A DNA stretch of 64,000 nt. Origin: Amanita rubescens (taxonomy: Eukaryota > Basidiomycota > Agaricomycetes > Agaricales > Amanitaceae). This document shows, one piece after another, positions 1-10,318 of the stretch. The notes under the pieces are model-generated. The model was not told the origin of the DNA. It made no database searches and saw only the letters and a program-made list of their open reading frames with translations. How positions within the stretch are numbered: position 1 is the stretch's first letter; every line of letters begins with the position of its first letter. Location of the stretch: positions 434,001 to 498,000 of the forward strand of contig WION01000012.1 of NCBI GenBank assembly GCA_015039365.1, read 5' to 3'. A program made the position numbers and the translations under genes.

Positions 1-664
1 CGCTGGCGGGTTCTTCCTGACTCATGGCACACCCTCCGTCGTCGAGATCGGCCAAAAGGCATCTGCAGCTGGAAAAGTATGTTTCCAAAGGCACCCCTCG
101 AGAGATGTGTCATCGCTCATCTTTCTCTAGACCTTCATTCTCAACTTCTCTGCACCATTCATCGCCCAATTTTTCGGTGCTAACTTACAGCAGGTCCTCC
201 CCTACTGTGACATTATTATTGGCAATGAGTCAGAGGCAGAGGCATGGGCTGCCGCAAATGGTCTTGCCGACACCAAGGATATTCCCGCAATCGCAAGGGC
301 CATAGCTCTCCTCCCCAAAGCCAACGCCTCTCGTCCACGCACAGTTATTTTTACTCAAGGAGAAAGTTCAACCATTCTTGTCAGCGCTTCAGAACCTGAC
401 TAAACCAAAAGTATATCCAGTAGAGAAGTTGGATAGTTCACAGATCGTCGACACGAACGGTGCAGGGGATGCTTTTGCAGGAGGATTCATCGGTGCGTAT
501 GTGCTAGGCAAGGACATCGACAAGTGTGTGCTCGCTGGCCATGCGCTTGCCTCCATGTGCGTGCAGCAGGTAAGCCATGTTATCCTTTCCTTTGGGTGAC
601 AAAGCTCAACGTAACGTTAAGGTTGGTCCTCAATACAAGTGGCCCAAAGTTCAGGATCGTATAG
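1..664 (+). CDS. ADO1: Adenosine kinase (3' part, 5' end outside window)
   Basis: Phosphorylates adenosine to AMP and so keeps the methyl cycle running by removing the by-product of S-adenosylhomocysteine hydrolysis. The window opens inside the gene with a segment reading AGFFLTHGTPSVVEIG. After an intron at about 77-130 the frame continues through TFILNFSAPFIAQFF, LPYCDIIIGNESEAEAW and then DTNGAGDAFAGGF (about 450-490), which is the PfkB/ribokinase signature with the catalytic Asp and anion hole. A second intron lies at about 570-621. The frame breaks twice. An extra T near 401 turns GAC-AAA-CCA into a stop, and an extra G at 654-655 hides the expected end KVQIV-stop. I place the end at 664 on that reading; taken literally the last exon would run to 741 and overlap the converging thioredoxin gene. 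Family assignment is firm; the true 3' end is inferred. Confidence 0.85.
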
Positions 665-737
665 AGTTCACGAGTTTTTGTTGGTATATATATCCATTAT
701 TCCAAGATATCGTTACAACCCCCTGGGACAAAAATAA

Positions 738-1454
738 CTAGCTGAGACACCACAATAAGAGATATGCGCCGATTAATCCCAGTAATATTTTGACTTTGGG
801 ATCAAGGTTCTCGAAAGGCCTGCCTTCAGTTTGCGGCCCAGGGTTGCGCGAGGTGTTGGAGCTAGAGCCTCCTAGTGTCTGACCCTTTCCGCTGAATGCG
901 CCTGAACCTGACCCCGAAGTGTGACGACGGAGTGCATTTTCTAAAGCACTGTTGTGCCAGACACAGTCAGTACCACGTAAATAGGAACATCATGACAGTA
1001 CGCACCTCTTGTCCGCTCCCCGAACCTTGATCCACCTTTGTGCTTCCTTGGAGAAAAATGAATGTCGGCCTGGGAGAGTTCAGGTACATTGCAGTTGGTG
1101 TAGAATTGAAACGACGCACATTGCAGAAACGGAGTACCGGCTCGCAACGTCTCTTGCAGCGTCCACATCACATTTGAGGAAGTTGACATTTGTATATTGT
1201 TTCGCGAATGTTTCGTAGACTGGTGCAATCATATGGCATGGCCCACACCTGGAAGCGTTCTAAATATCATTGGATATGTTGTGGCAAGTAATTCCAAGTA
1301 CCATGTTGCATGGAAGTCGATGACCTGCAGTACGACACTGTGTCAGGGCTAGTTGATTATGTGAGTCTCTATTACGTCTTACCGTAAGCTTTTCCTTGGA
1401 TTTGGAGAGGATACCATCAAGCTGAGAGGTCGACGTTATGTGTGTTATGGACAT
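738..1454 (-). CDS. Tail-anchored thioredoxin with SHP-box-like motif
   Basis: A small thioredoxin of about 166 residues, in four exons. It starts at 1454 (MSITHITSTSQLDGIL), then [20 protein letters not shown] with the active-site WCGPC at about residues 32-36; the W codon is split by an intron. The fold continues through VNFLKCDVDAARDVASRYSV and the cis-proline segment AMPTFIFLQG. After the thioredoxin domain comes a Gly/Ser linker with AFSGKGQTLGG at about 113-124, which matches the SHP box (F-x-G-x-G-x-x-L-G) used by p97/Cdc48 cofactors. The protein ends in a hydrophobic helix (KILLGLIGAYLLLWCLS, about 150-166), a likely tail anchor. An extra C on the plus strand at 1025-1026 breaks the frame just before VRGADKSALENALRRH. 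The gene converges on adenosine kinase, with overlapping or nearly touching 3' ends. Thioredoxin identity is sure; membrane location and Cdc48 binding are inferred. Confidence 0.8.
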
Positions 1455-1559
1455 GGTTGTAGTGAACGTTGAACAGACAATGTGTAAGAGTCACTAGTAT
1501 GCGGTGGGAATCAGGTACAAATATATTCTGTACACTATGAATCAATCCCCTGGGAACAT

Positions 1560-3353
1560 TCATTCCTGCAAAACGCCGTTTCGCGCCCTGGTCCGATAAT
1601 GACGGGGATTCGGCGCCAAAGGATAGAAATCGATCTGAGGGATAGCTGGGAGCGCATTTTTCTTGACACTTTTTGTTTCTAACATCTGCGCAAGTCTCGC
1701 TGGACTTATGATGTGTTTCTGGATCGGTGGGCACATCGTCATGGTGTCTGATTCCACTTTAGTTCCTGGCTGTGAATCCCATTCTCCGGCTGAGGATGCC
1801 CGCCGGCGTCGAGCACCTCGGCTCAAATCCTGGTCATCGAAATCGCTCCGGTTCTCTTGAAGGACACCGCGTTGCGCCAGAGGCTTCGCATTGCAAGTGG
1901 AATGTTCGAACTGCCTTCCATAAGATAATGCCCTCCGATGCCTGCCGGAAGCTGAATTGGTCGTATTGTGCAATGGTGGCCTTGCGGGAATGAGGCTTTT
2001 GCTTTCGGAAGCCTCTAGTTTCTCCGCCGTTAATTTCGCAGTGATGCTCTTCTTCACGATGTGCAAAAGATTGACCTTCTTTCCTTGACGTGGATTGAGT
2101 AACGCGGGAGAACAAGACAACGACAACGGTGTCAGATTCTTTTCGCCGTCGACAATCTTCTTCGATGGCCCTACTTTGCGATCCTCCACCTTGTACACGA
2201 ATTCCCAGTGTAGCTCCATAGTGCCATGGCCTCGATTCTCATCATGCATAGTTTGTGTTGCTAGTTCGGTTCCATGAATAACGTATATGCCATTCGACTT
2301 CAGTCCAAGCGTAGCTTCTCTAGATATGTAGTCCCGGGTCTCGTCATCGTTCACAGAAATGCGCCGGAGGACTGGTAGGCCGTCAAGAGGGGCATAATGA
2401 AAATGAAAGGTTTGTTGGTTGACTAGTGGTACGAACTGCGCCATGGTCTCTGCCCGCTGCCGCTTGTCATCAAAAGTCCGTTTGGAGTGGCCAACGAATT
2501 TAAATGCTGGATTAACAGAACGAAACCCTTCCTGGTCTATCGAAATGACCGTCTTGATATTGTCCAGGCTGAACGTTGATCTTCTCTTGTCCCCGGCTGG
2601 TGCAAAGTACGTGACAGGTTTGAATTTTGCTTTAGTAGTCGTCGCTAAAGTTGGGCGGTTGCTAGCGATAGTGAAAACGTCGTATGGATCATCATGCTGG
2701 GTGGTAGACGATGCTAGCTGTGCGCCAAAACCTTCTCTCAAAGACAGTCGTTCCTTCCGAATGGGAGTTTTTGAACCGACGACGTATTCGACACTAGTAC
2801 TTTTCGTGTCTACTTCAGATGCTGGTTGCATTGCTGTGTAGGCGCACTCCAAGTAAGATGCTCGCTCGGGAGGTCCTTGAGATTCCAATGTAGTCTGGGG
2901 CCACGGCACTGTCACGGTACTCGCTGTGTAAGGCTCGTGGGCCTTAACCTCATTGGCATGACTCTCGAATTCTCGATACGCCAAGGCTTGTCGTCTGCAT
3001 ATGGGGCCAAAAGTGCCGGTAGATACACAGCTGCTACTCTGCGGAAAGTTCGACTCGTGGAGACTTGCCCTTGCACTTATTCTCCAGTCGCTGAAGCCGC
3101 TAGCAGTGGAGTACCTGGGGTTAGCAGAGAAGTCCAAGCCATCAAGTAATATAGGAATATCTCCGGATGTTATGGAAGTTGACGACAGAGAGGCAGTCAA
3201 ACAAGGCGATGGCGGAGTCAATGTCGAAAGAGCGATGAGGGCCGAAGAGGAAGGCGGTAAACGAGAGGCGGAGTAGTCTGATTCCATAGCGTAGTGTGTG
3301 GGTGTAGGCGAACCCATCGGAAACCTTGAGCTTAGCTGGCAATGAAACCGCAA
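1560..3353 (-). CDS. Hypothetical protein, 597 residues, apparently intronless
   Basis: One open frame of 597 codons, unusual here because nearly all other genes carry introns. I do not recognise a family. The first third is Ser/Thr-rich and low in complexity. A more ordered middle (about residues 290-390) includes QTFHFHYAPLDGLPVLRRI, a run with DYISREATLGLKSNGIYVIH and MELHWEFVYKVEDRKV, which looks like a folded beta-rich domain. The last 150 residues are basic and Ser-rich (RHRRALSYGRQ, RGARRRRASSAG), suggesting disorder and possible phosphorylation sites. Methionines at residues 1, 13 and 23 could all serve as start; I keep the longest. Length and clean frame argue for a real gene; function unknown. 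Confidence 0.65.
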   Translation of the reverse strand: MRFHCQLSSRFPMGSPTPTHYAMESDYSASRLPPSSSALIALSTLTPPSPCLTASLSSTSITSGDIPILLDGLDFSANPRYSTASGFSDWRISARASLHESNFPQSSSCVSTGTFGPICRRQALAYREFESHANEVKAHEPYTASTVTVPWPQTTLESQGPPERASYLECAYTAMQPASEVDTKSTSVEYVVGSKTPIRKERLSLREGFGAQLASSTTQHDDPYDVFTIASNRPTLATTTKAKFKPVTYFAPAGDKRRSTFSLDNIKTVISIDQEGFRSVNPAFKFVGHSKRTFDDKRQRAETMAQFVPLVNQQTFHFHYAPLDGLPVLRRISVNDDETRDYISREATLGLKSNGIYVIHGTELATQTMHDENRGHGTMELHWEFVYKVEDRKVGPSKKIVDGEKNLTPLSLSCSPALLNPRQGKKVNLLHIVKKSITAKLTAEKLEASESKSLIPARPPLHNTTNSASGRHRRALSYGRQFEHSTCNAKPLAQRGVLQENRSDFDDQDLSRGARRRRASSAGEWDSQPGTKVESDTMTMCPPIQKHIISPARLAQMLETKSVKKNALPAIPQIDFYPLAPNPRHYRTRARNGVLQE

Positions 3354-3525
3354 AATAAACTCGGATTCTCAAATCCTCTTCTCTCTTAGGTCAACTTTGT
3401 AGGAGATACTATACTATTTCGTTCCAGAATAAGTTAAAGTATATTCACAAATCCCGGGCTATCAGATGTTCTACAGAAAATCGTGGTTAACACGCAGCAA
3501 GGGGTCAACGTGTAGCAAGATCTAC

Positions 3526-5900
3526 CTACCAATCTATTTTTTTCGAATGCATTGCTTCCTTTCGCGCTATCGACTCCTTATTCTTTAATAGGCAGTAATC
3601 GCCAAATTCATTTTGACCCTGCCACCGGTCTCCAAGCATCCAAAGAACCCTCGTTAATAGGGGAGAATACTGGGCATCTAAGAATGGCTTGCATGTGACG
3701 CGCTCCCAAGTTGCCTCATCAACGGCATAGCGTGGTTCAAGCGGGGAGCTTCTCGGATGCTTTGGGAAATCAAGGTCGATAAGGTAGTCGCACTGCTCAA
3801 CGGGCACCTATTCACAGAGCTTGAGCGTATTAATCGGGGAGGTGGGTACGGGACTTACATAATGGGACGGTTCCTCGATATTCAAATCGTTAAGACCGCG
3901 AGGGACGACACGTGTGTGTGGCCGCAACCACCAATCCGTTTCGTTTGTAGGACCTTCGTCAAAATGACGAGGTAATAAGCCGTTAAATTCACTCTTTATA
4001 AAATCCACGCGGATGCCATTAGGGACGAGATAATGACCTGCGAATCTGTGCCATTCCTTGCCTAGACACAATCTCAAGCCGAAATCCTTGATAGGTGATA
4101 GATCAATTTGTGTATCTCCCTCTTCATGATCATCTGGAAGCACCGGAAGGTGGCCCGTAACGTTCAACAGTCGAGGTAACTCTTCGTATTGGAATGGGTA
4201 AGGTAGAGACAACGGAGCGCCGTAGTACTGCCCCACGGCGATGATTCGGCAGAGAGACAAAATTGAAGCGGTCAAAACGACAGCGAGAGTAAAGTTGCGG
4301 AAAAGGGAAGAACGGGACGCCTGCGGAATGGTAGTCAGCATCGCGCTAGTCCTCATTCGGGATCAACTTACCCTGTAGGGCGAACTTGTGACTTTGATGT
4401 ATAAAACTTCTTGCCAACCTCTCACTAGATATAGGGTAACAGCTGCATTAAAGCAGAGTAGTGGAAAGACGGGGAACATGAATCTCTCTTCCTTGTGAGG
4501 CTGCAGCGAGAATATTCCGAGCCACAAATAAAATGGTGCTAGACGAATAGCGAGAATGGTATAGGGAGAACTTCGATCGGTGCTTGGCGTGTAGAACCCT
4601 AACCGCTTGCGATCAACGTAGTACGTGATGACCAGTGCTGGAAAAGCTGCGAGAGCGAACGGCAATAGCACGTTGAAATTGAGGGTCAAATTGGAGATAT
4701 AGAAATGCCAAGGGGAGGTCCCATATAGATCTGGCCCACGGTCGGCCCCACCAAACACGTTATATCGCACGATGTTCCATGGTACGATAGATAACTTCCC
4801 ATATGCGAGAGAATCGATGCCGATGACTGGAAGCTACGAAATTAAGTTTAGTGGATGCACACCATAACAAACGAATTCCTCACAAGAATCAGGCTGGCTA
4901 GAATGCCAGAAATCAGCTGACGTCGCCAGCGGGCAAACATCCAAGAAGCTTTCTGCTCAGGGAGAACACGGTCCCCGCTAAAAAGGAAGAGTTCTTCTAA
5001 GACAAAGGGTAATGAAAGAGCCAGCGCGAATGGCCACCCAACAATGGCACCTATTGCAAAGGATGATGTCGCAGCGAGAGTTCTCCTATTATCTGCCATG
5101 GAGGAAGGGGGGACTGCAAATGCAAACGCCAGAGTCACGGCATACATTGCAAAAGAGGATGGGAGAAAAGCTGTAGAGAAGAGGCATTTGAACGTCTTTG
5201 ATGGTAGATGGGACGAGGAACTGACCTGTTGAGGCATTCCACATTCCTGCACTAAAGAGCATCATGAAAAACAGGTACCTCCCCACGCGTTCATTAATCT
5301 TCTGGTGTACAGCCCGGTAGAAGGCAGCTTCGGTCAAGGTACTGATTAAAGCTAAGAATATGCGGACAGCGAAAAATGGAATTCTCTGAGAAGGATACAT
5401 TATTTTGAGGAATACTGGCAAATGATCACGTTTACCTTGTCCGTTCCAATTAAAAAGGTTGCCAATCTTGCCGGTGGCAAGTGTATGATTATGTACGCCC
5501 AACTGCGGATGGCGTACTGTGGGGAGACTTCCCATGTCTGGAATCCATAGCCCTTATCGAGATAGTGAAGTGGCTCCCAAAAATTGAACACTGAGGAATG
5601 GTTTGGCTGCTGGACACTTTGGAGCAAAGTTTTGGTACACACCTTCATCACAGTCATTGATGTTGGAATACATGGCCCCAGCAGCGCGTACGAGCAAGAT
5701 TATGCGAAATGCTAAGGAAAAACTCGGACTCCATGGACGACGAGCGGAACTTCACTGGATAAGCCGACGAAAACACGGAATGAGTCTATTCCTTACCGGC
5801 GGAGCTTATCTTGCAGAATCCCTGTATGCCTTTCAGGTTGCGGTTTGGGCTTTACTGGTTCTGGGCGGCGAAGACGAATATATTGCGTCCCAGACGACAT
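3526..5900 (-). CDS. ALG9: ALG9-type alpha-1,2-mannosyltransferase (GT22)
   Basis: ER multi-pass enzyme that adds alpha-1,2-mannoses from dolichol-phosphate-mannose to the growing lipid-linked oligosaccharide for N-glycosylation. Exon 1 is 5797-5900 (start 5900, basic cytosolic tail) and exon 2 is 5643-5749. Joined, these read SFSLAFRIILLVRAAGAMYS followed by NINDCDEVFNFWEPLHYL and GFQTWEVSPQYAIRSWAYI, the N-terminal lumenal signature of ALG9. Later exons carry DLYGTSPWHFYISNLTLNFN and PHKEERFMFPVFPLLCFNAA (about 4380-4770), the conserved HKEERF motif. The last exon after an intron at about 3806-3858 joins NIEEPSHYV to PVEQCDYLIDLDFP, matching the usual ALG9 C-terminal region. Hydrophobic segments are spread along the protein. 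Family identity is clear; inner exon borders are approximate. Confidence 0.92.
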
Positions 5901-6373
5901 TGAGGTCTGCGACGTGTCGCTACGCGCCGGTTATCGACAGCCTGAGTAGATGACGAATTCATATGACGTGTTCAGCAAGTGTGACGCAGTGACATGTCAC
6001 CAACTAATGGTTGAAGTTGAACACAGGGCGGCGTGCAAGAATCCAGGTTGGAGTTCGTTCAGTTATTAACAGGGCCGGCATCTAATGTACAGCTGATAGA
6101 TTGTATAATTGCCGAAGGATGAGGTATGCATCAGAAGCCCAAGAAGGCAAGGCAATGCCCAAAAAGGGCAAGGCGGAAAGAATCTGGCAAAGGTTCTTAT
6201 TGCCATAATAGAATGCAGATTACTTCTTTCAGACTCTACAAATTGTCTGTTTACCTCGGCTACTCCACGCAGCTGACGTTACCCGCATCTGAATAACAAC
6301 AGACGTCGCCTTTTTATTTCTTCGTTCCTAACTACCACCTCCCCCGCCTTTCTCGTTTTCTCCATCTCGCCAG
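5901..6373. other. Intergenic region, divergent ALG9 / membrane-protein promoters
   Basis: No gene seen. The stretch holds a purine-rich segment with repeated AAGGCAAGG-like words around 6130-6195 and a strongly pyrimidine-rich leader (about 6310-6370) just before the ATG at 6374, as is common in front of fungal starts. It presumably carries both promoters. No TATA box that I would trust. Confidence 0.4.
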
Positions 6374-8333
6374 ATGGTATCCGCCCAGGACTCCCTCGCA
6401 ACAGCGGAACATTTTATCTATGTCACTCAAGTATACTTTTGTGGTACGTATCATTGACCTCATTCTCTTCGACGTGCTCTTTACGCCTCGGACTTCCTAG
6501 CAATGTGTACGAAGGTCTTTCAGCATCGCCCAAGGTAGTCTGACTGATGAAACCCAATTAGATGCCGTAGTCGTGTGGGACTGGCTCATCAGTCTGCCTA
6601 GAGAGTATCGTTTCGTGAGTATACGCGCCATTGTGTGCCTAACTTTGCATGACGTTCTGCACGCTCAGATCTGGAAGACTCACTGGACGCCAGTCAAAGT
6701 GGCGTACTTGTTCTGTCGGTATGTTTTTATTCGTGCTGCGACGCGACATGTGGAGCCGACGCATATAGCTACTGGGTCATCACAGTCGTTCCTTATCTTT
6801 TGTACTGTTTCGTGGTTGATCATTCCCTTTCAACCTGCCGAAAGATCTACAAGGTCAGACGAGCGTGTTTCCTTGCGTAGTGGATAACTATATGAATCTT
6901 CTTAGATTCCTGTTGGTCTCGCCATGTGGAATCAAGTCGGCTCAGAATGTGCGTTCTGTTATATTCCGTCTCGTGTGATGCCTGACACGCGCATGCAGCC
7001 GTTCTTCTTATTCGTACCTACGCATTCTTTAACAGAAACGTGTACATTCTTTGGCTCCTTGTTTCAGCTCTCTCTGGCGTGGTAGCCTATCAGCTATACG
7101 TTGACGCCACCCAGATGTTATGTCAGTTGCAGTCAAACTTTGTCTAAAAGCGCAACTGACGGATCTATGCAGTGCTTCCCTTCCTTAATCCATCTACTGT
7201 ACGCTTTTTTGACGGCATCAAATGTGTCGTGTTCTAATACCTGAAAGGAAATGGGCCCCTGTTTCCCTATGTCAAAGCCTCACTCAGCACATCTCCTCGG
7301 TACGTTGACGTTTGTGTCCGATATTTCTAGCTTTAAGTAGTCAATCACTAGGCTTCTTCGTGAGTTGAATTGGTTGATGCCAGTGCCATAACCGAGTATG
7401 TCTCTAGATAGCACCCTTGTTGTTCGATACGCTTGTTACTTTTATGACCGTTTTCAAGGCTTTCTACATTCGACGACGCAACGGTGGTCCCAATAGCAGA
7501 CTAATCCAAACGTTTCTACGTGAAGGTACTCATCTGACTCTATTATGGCGATCTTCCGCTGACGATCACAGGTGTTTTCTACTACATCTTGATTTCTATC
7601 GCCAACCTGGTGAGCGGATCCATTCTAACTTTTGCATCCTCGTCTCAAACGCTTAGATCAATGGAGTATTCTACCTTCAGTAAGATCTTTCACATACTCG
7701 TTACGCTCCCCTTAGCTGAGCGACAGACCACGTCAAGTAATTTCAGCCATCAATATTCCGCTGAGCGTCATGATGGGACCAGTCCTTGCTTGTCGCTTGG
7801 TATGTGTGTTCGTCACGCATGAACTGTTGTATATAACCATACGATAGATCCTTGACCTTCGCGAGCGCGGTTCCGAGACCGTCTCCCATTCGGAGGGGAC
7901 CGGCATTGCAGCTTTTACGACCAAGTCAATTACGCAGCAGGGATCCCCTTTTACGCCGCCTGGCCGTCGCAGCAAAAGTGCTATGGATGGCTATGGGCGA
8001 CAGAGGCGCGGAATTAATACTGTCAGCTCAAATGTTGTACTAAGCACCCTCGGGAGCATACCGCATGATGTGGACCTGGACATCGAACGTGACGTCATAG
8101 AGATGGATGATATCCACCTCGGTTTGGGCATGGAATTAGGGAGCTTAAGCACTGCGATAGGCGGGGACGACGGTGAGCCCGTGACTGACGGCGCTCCCCA
8201 TGGCGATAGCCCTGCTCCTGCGTATCACTCCATCGACAAGAGTCAATACAAGGAGCGCATCCCTAGCAATGAAGATGCAGCCTTGCAGGGCATCAGAATT
8301 GACGTTGAGAGGGCCATGTCTCTGGATTTGTAA
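6374..8333 (+). CDS. DUF6533-like multi-pass membrane protein
   Basis: A basidiomycete-type integral membrane protein of unknown role. Exon 1 (MVSAQDSLATAEHFIYVTQ) is joined across an intron to DAVVVWDWLISLPREYRF, the N-terminal motif of DUF6533 proteins, then WKTHWTPVKVAYLFCRY. Following short exons give further membrane helices: a segment with VLLIRTYAFFNRN and ILWLLVSALSGVVAYQLYV, then FDTLVTFMTVFKAFYIRRR with RLIQTFLREGVFYYI, and finally a helix ending in the conserved ACRLILDLRERG. The remaining 120 residues (about 7900-8333) form a soluble acidic tail. Seven helices are likely. At least eight small introns. Members of this group are abundant in mushroom genomes and sometimes compared with receptors, but no function is established. 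Start chosen because it follows a pyrimidine-rich leader and gives a sensible first exon. Confidence 0.75.
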
Positions 8334-8585
8334 CGTCAAGAGTAACGGACCACTACCAACCGAACGCTATTCGTCTTTCCGTCGTTAGAAAAGCTTTTTG
8401 CTCGTTTTCCCATTTGCATGTTATAATTTTCAGTACTGTCTTGTTTGTTTGTTAGTATTTTTACGAGTAGTTGCATCGTCTCGGCCATCTCAAATTAGGT
8501 TAGACCCCGAAACTAGCTGCGGTTGAGTCGTTATGCAATGCTCAGCGCTCAGCCCGTCAATTTGCTACTCCTTATACCCCTTAAC

Positions 8586-9383
8586 ATGCTCTATGCACTC
8601 TCTCAAGAAATAGTATTACACATATGTGAGCTCGTCATTCTGCCAACAGCACACATCCTTACATTAGCGTCTCCAAGTTTCATACCTTGACCTACCTGAT
8701 CTTGCTGCGGTAGCTGAAGCACTCCCATCGCTCGCGGCTCTGACGATGGATCCAATCTTGCACTCTCAGCGACTAACCATAGTCGTGCCTGCGCGTCTGA
8801 AGCACTTCCTTTTCTCTACAAACGCACGCGGAGTACCGTTCCGCCCGACTATCGGCGACCTCGCGCAGCGAGGCGTCATTCGGGGGCTGAACGTAGAACA
8901 GAGATGGCGTATGGGACAATACATCTATACGACGAATGTGAGTGCATACTCTTTCATGTCTGTGCAAAAGAGGTTGAATGAGCTGAGTAGTCCATCAAAC
9001 AATACGAGAATGGCCAGAAGCTTACTCGTAACCACGCCGGCGTAGTTGTGTCTAGACAGCTAGGTCGTCGTCTGGCTGTGCGGCCCGGTCAGGCCCTCAA
9101 GCAACTTCACTATTCGCACGTGTTACCCGACATTGAATCGTCGTCGCCGAACATCTCTCGAAGGTTGCTGCCTATCGTGCACAAGTTGAAATGGTCCTTG
9201 CAGCGGGCCAACATAGCCAGGCTACTCAATGCACGAATTGACCTCGTCTCTACCAGAGGTTTAGGTGAATGGCTCGAAGAAAGCGGAAGGTGTTTGTTGA
9301 GCGAACACGAACGCGTGCGCCTGGCACTATGCCCTGATATCAACAAGATGGTCAGATTTTATGAAAGTCTCGGTGTTTTATGA
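8586..9383 (+). CDS. Possible F-box-like protein, frame broken, weak
   Basis: Tentative gene. From ATG 8586 the frame reads LSQEIVLHICELV followed by a Leu-rich stretch, resembling an F-box start. It then shifts by one base near 8680 into LDLPDLAAVAEALPSLAALT and the 99-codon frame beginning MDPILHSQRLTIVV. A plausible intron (about 8940-9007, GTGAGT...ACGAG) joins IYTTN to NGQKLTRNHAGVVVSRQLG, ending with NKMVRFYESLGVL-stop at 9383. Total about 260 residues. The second half is Arg/Leu-rich without a motif I know. If the F-box reading is right, the protein would be a substrate adaptor of an SCF ubiquitin ligase. It could equally be a decayed gene. Confidence 0.35.
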
Positions 9384-10298
9384 GTATTATTTGATTGTTG
9401 TACTATAACCGCCTTGTAGTCTTACGCATTGCAACCTCTAGGAACCTCCAACGCGTAATCTGCCTGGAGATGAGGCTCGATACTGAGCACGTAAAACATC
9501 TAATATCTATAGCTGATGTGCGGTGCGCTCTCTGTCATCAAATTCCAAGACGGTCGACGCCAACAGGGCGATTCCGCGCCAGTTCTGCGACCAGCTTGTT
9601 CGTGAAGCGGTGTGCCCGTACCCCAGCACTCAATAAATGAACGAGTACTAGCATTACGGTGCTATAATCAACTACTATAACAAACGGATCAACAAAACCG
9701 AGGTCGCAGTGCACCATACACTCGGGCTAGGAGAACACGAGAGTAACGGAATTCTGTTGGACGTGATGGCGTCACGTCATGATGCATGAATACATGACGC
9801 TTCTCGAAATTCTATGATGCGCTCCCCATTTACGGGTAGCTTGAGTGTGCCTACTCTTCCACCCTCACACGCATCAGTTAAGTTCATTGTATCCCCTTGT
9901 TGTATAAATGCCAGCCGTCATGGCCCTTTCACCTCAGTCCGAGACTGAGGCGAGTTTCTTGTCTGCGCTCCTACTATTACTACCAGGCTCGTAGCTATTC
10001 TCTAGGTTTCCTGATACCTATGCAGAACAGCGACTGTAATAAATTCTCCATTGACATGTTTCTTGATTCAACTGACAGGCGTGGGAGGTATGATGATGTC
10101 ATGCATTAGCGACGCGTGACGTCATGGAAGTATAATATACATGATGTGATGGTACGCGTTGTGTCACAATCGGGAAAAGTGATAGAAAAAGCATGCACGC
10201 GTTTGTCTACTATAATAAACGAATAAAATAGAATGGTAGACAATTAAATGCATCTAAGGAGGAAAAGAATGGAAGGGTATGCATAACGTGGGAAGGCT
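9384..10298. other. Gene-free stretch with CRE-like palindromes
   Basis: No convincing gene in 900 bases; short open frames here lack any family resemblance. The segment has several TGACG/CGTCA words: GGCGTCACGTCATGATG around 9770, and a full palindrome TGACGTCA at 10117-10124 next to ACGCG. These resemble bZIP (ATF/CREB) sites. They lie upstream of no left- or right-facing start closer than about 700 bases, so their target is unclear. Confidence 0.35.
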
Positions 10299-10318
10299 TC
10301 ACCCAGTGGAAGCCTTCC
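10291..10318. repeat. Perfect 10-bp inverted repeat over RhoGEF stop codon
   Basis: GGAAGGCTTC at 10291-10300 and GAAGCCTTCC at 10309-10318 are exact reverse complements separated by 8 bases. The stop codon of the RhoGEF gene (10299-10301) sits in the stem and loop. In RNA this would form a stable hairpin straddling the end of translation. It may aid 3' end formation or be chance. Confidence 0.6.

Noticed and set aside
3757..5953. Plus-strand open frames across the ALG9 region
   Set aside because: They are shadows of the minus-strand ALG9 exons, which read as conserved protein.
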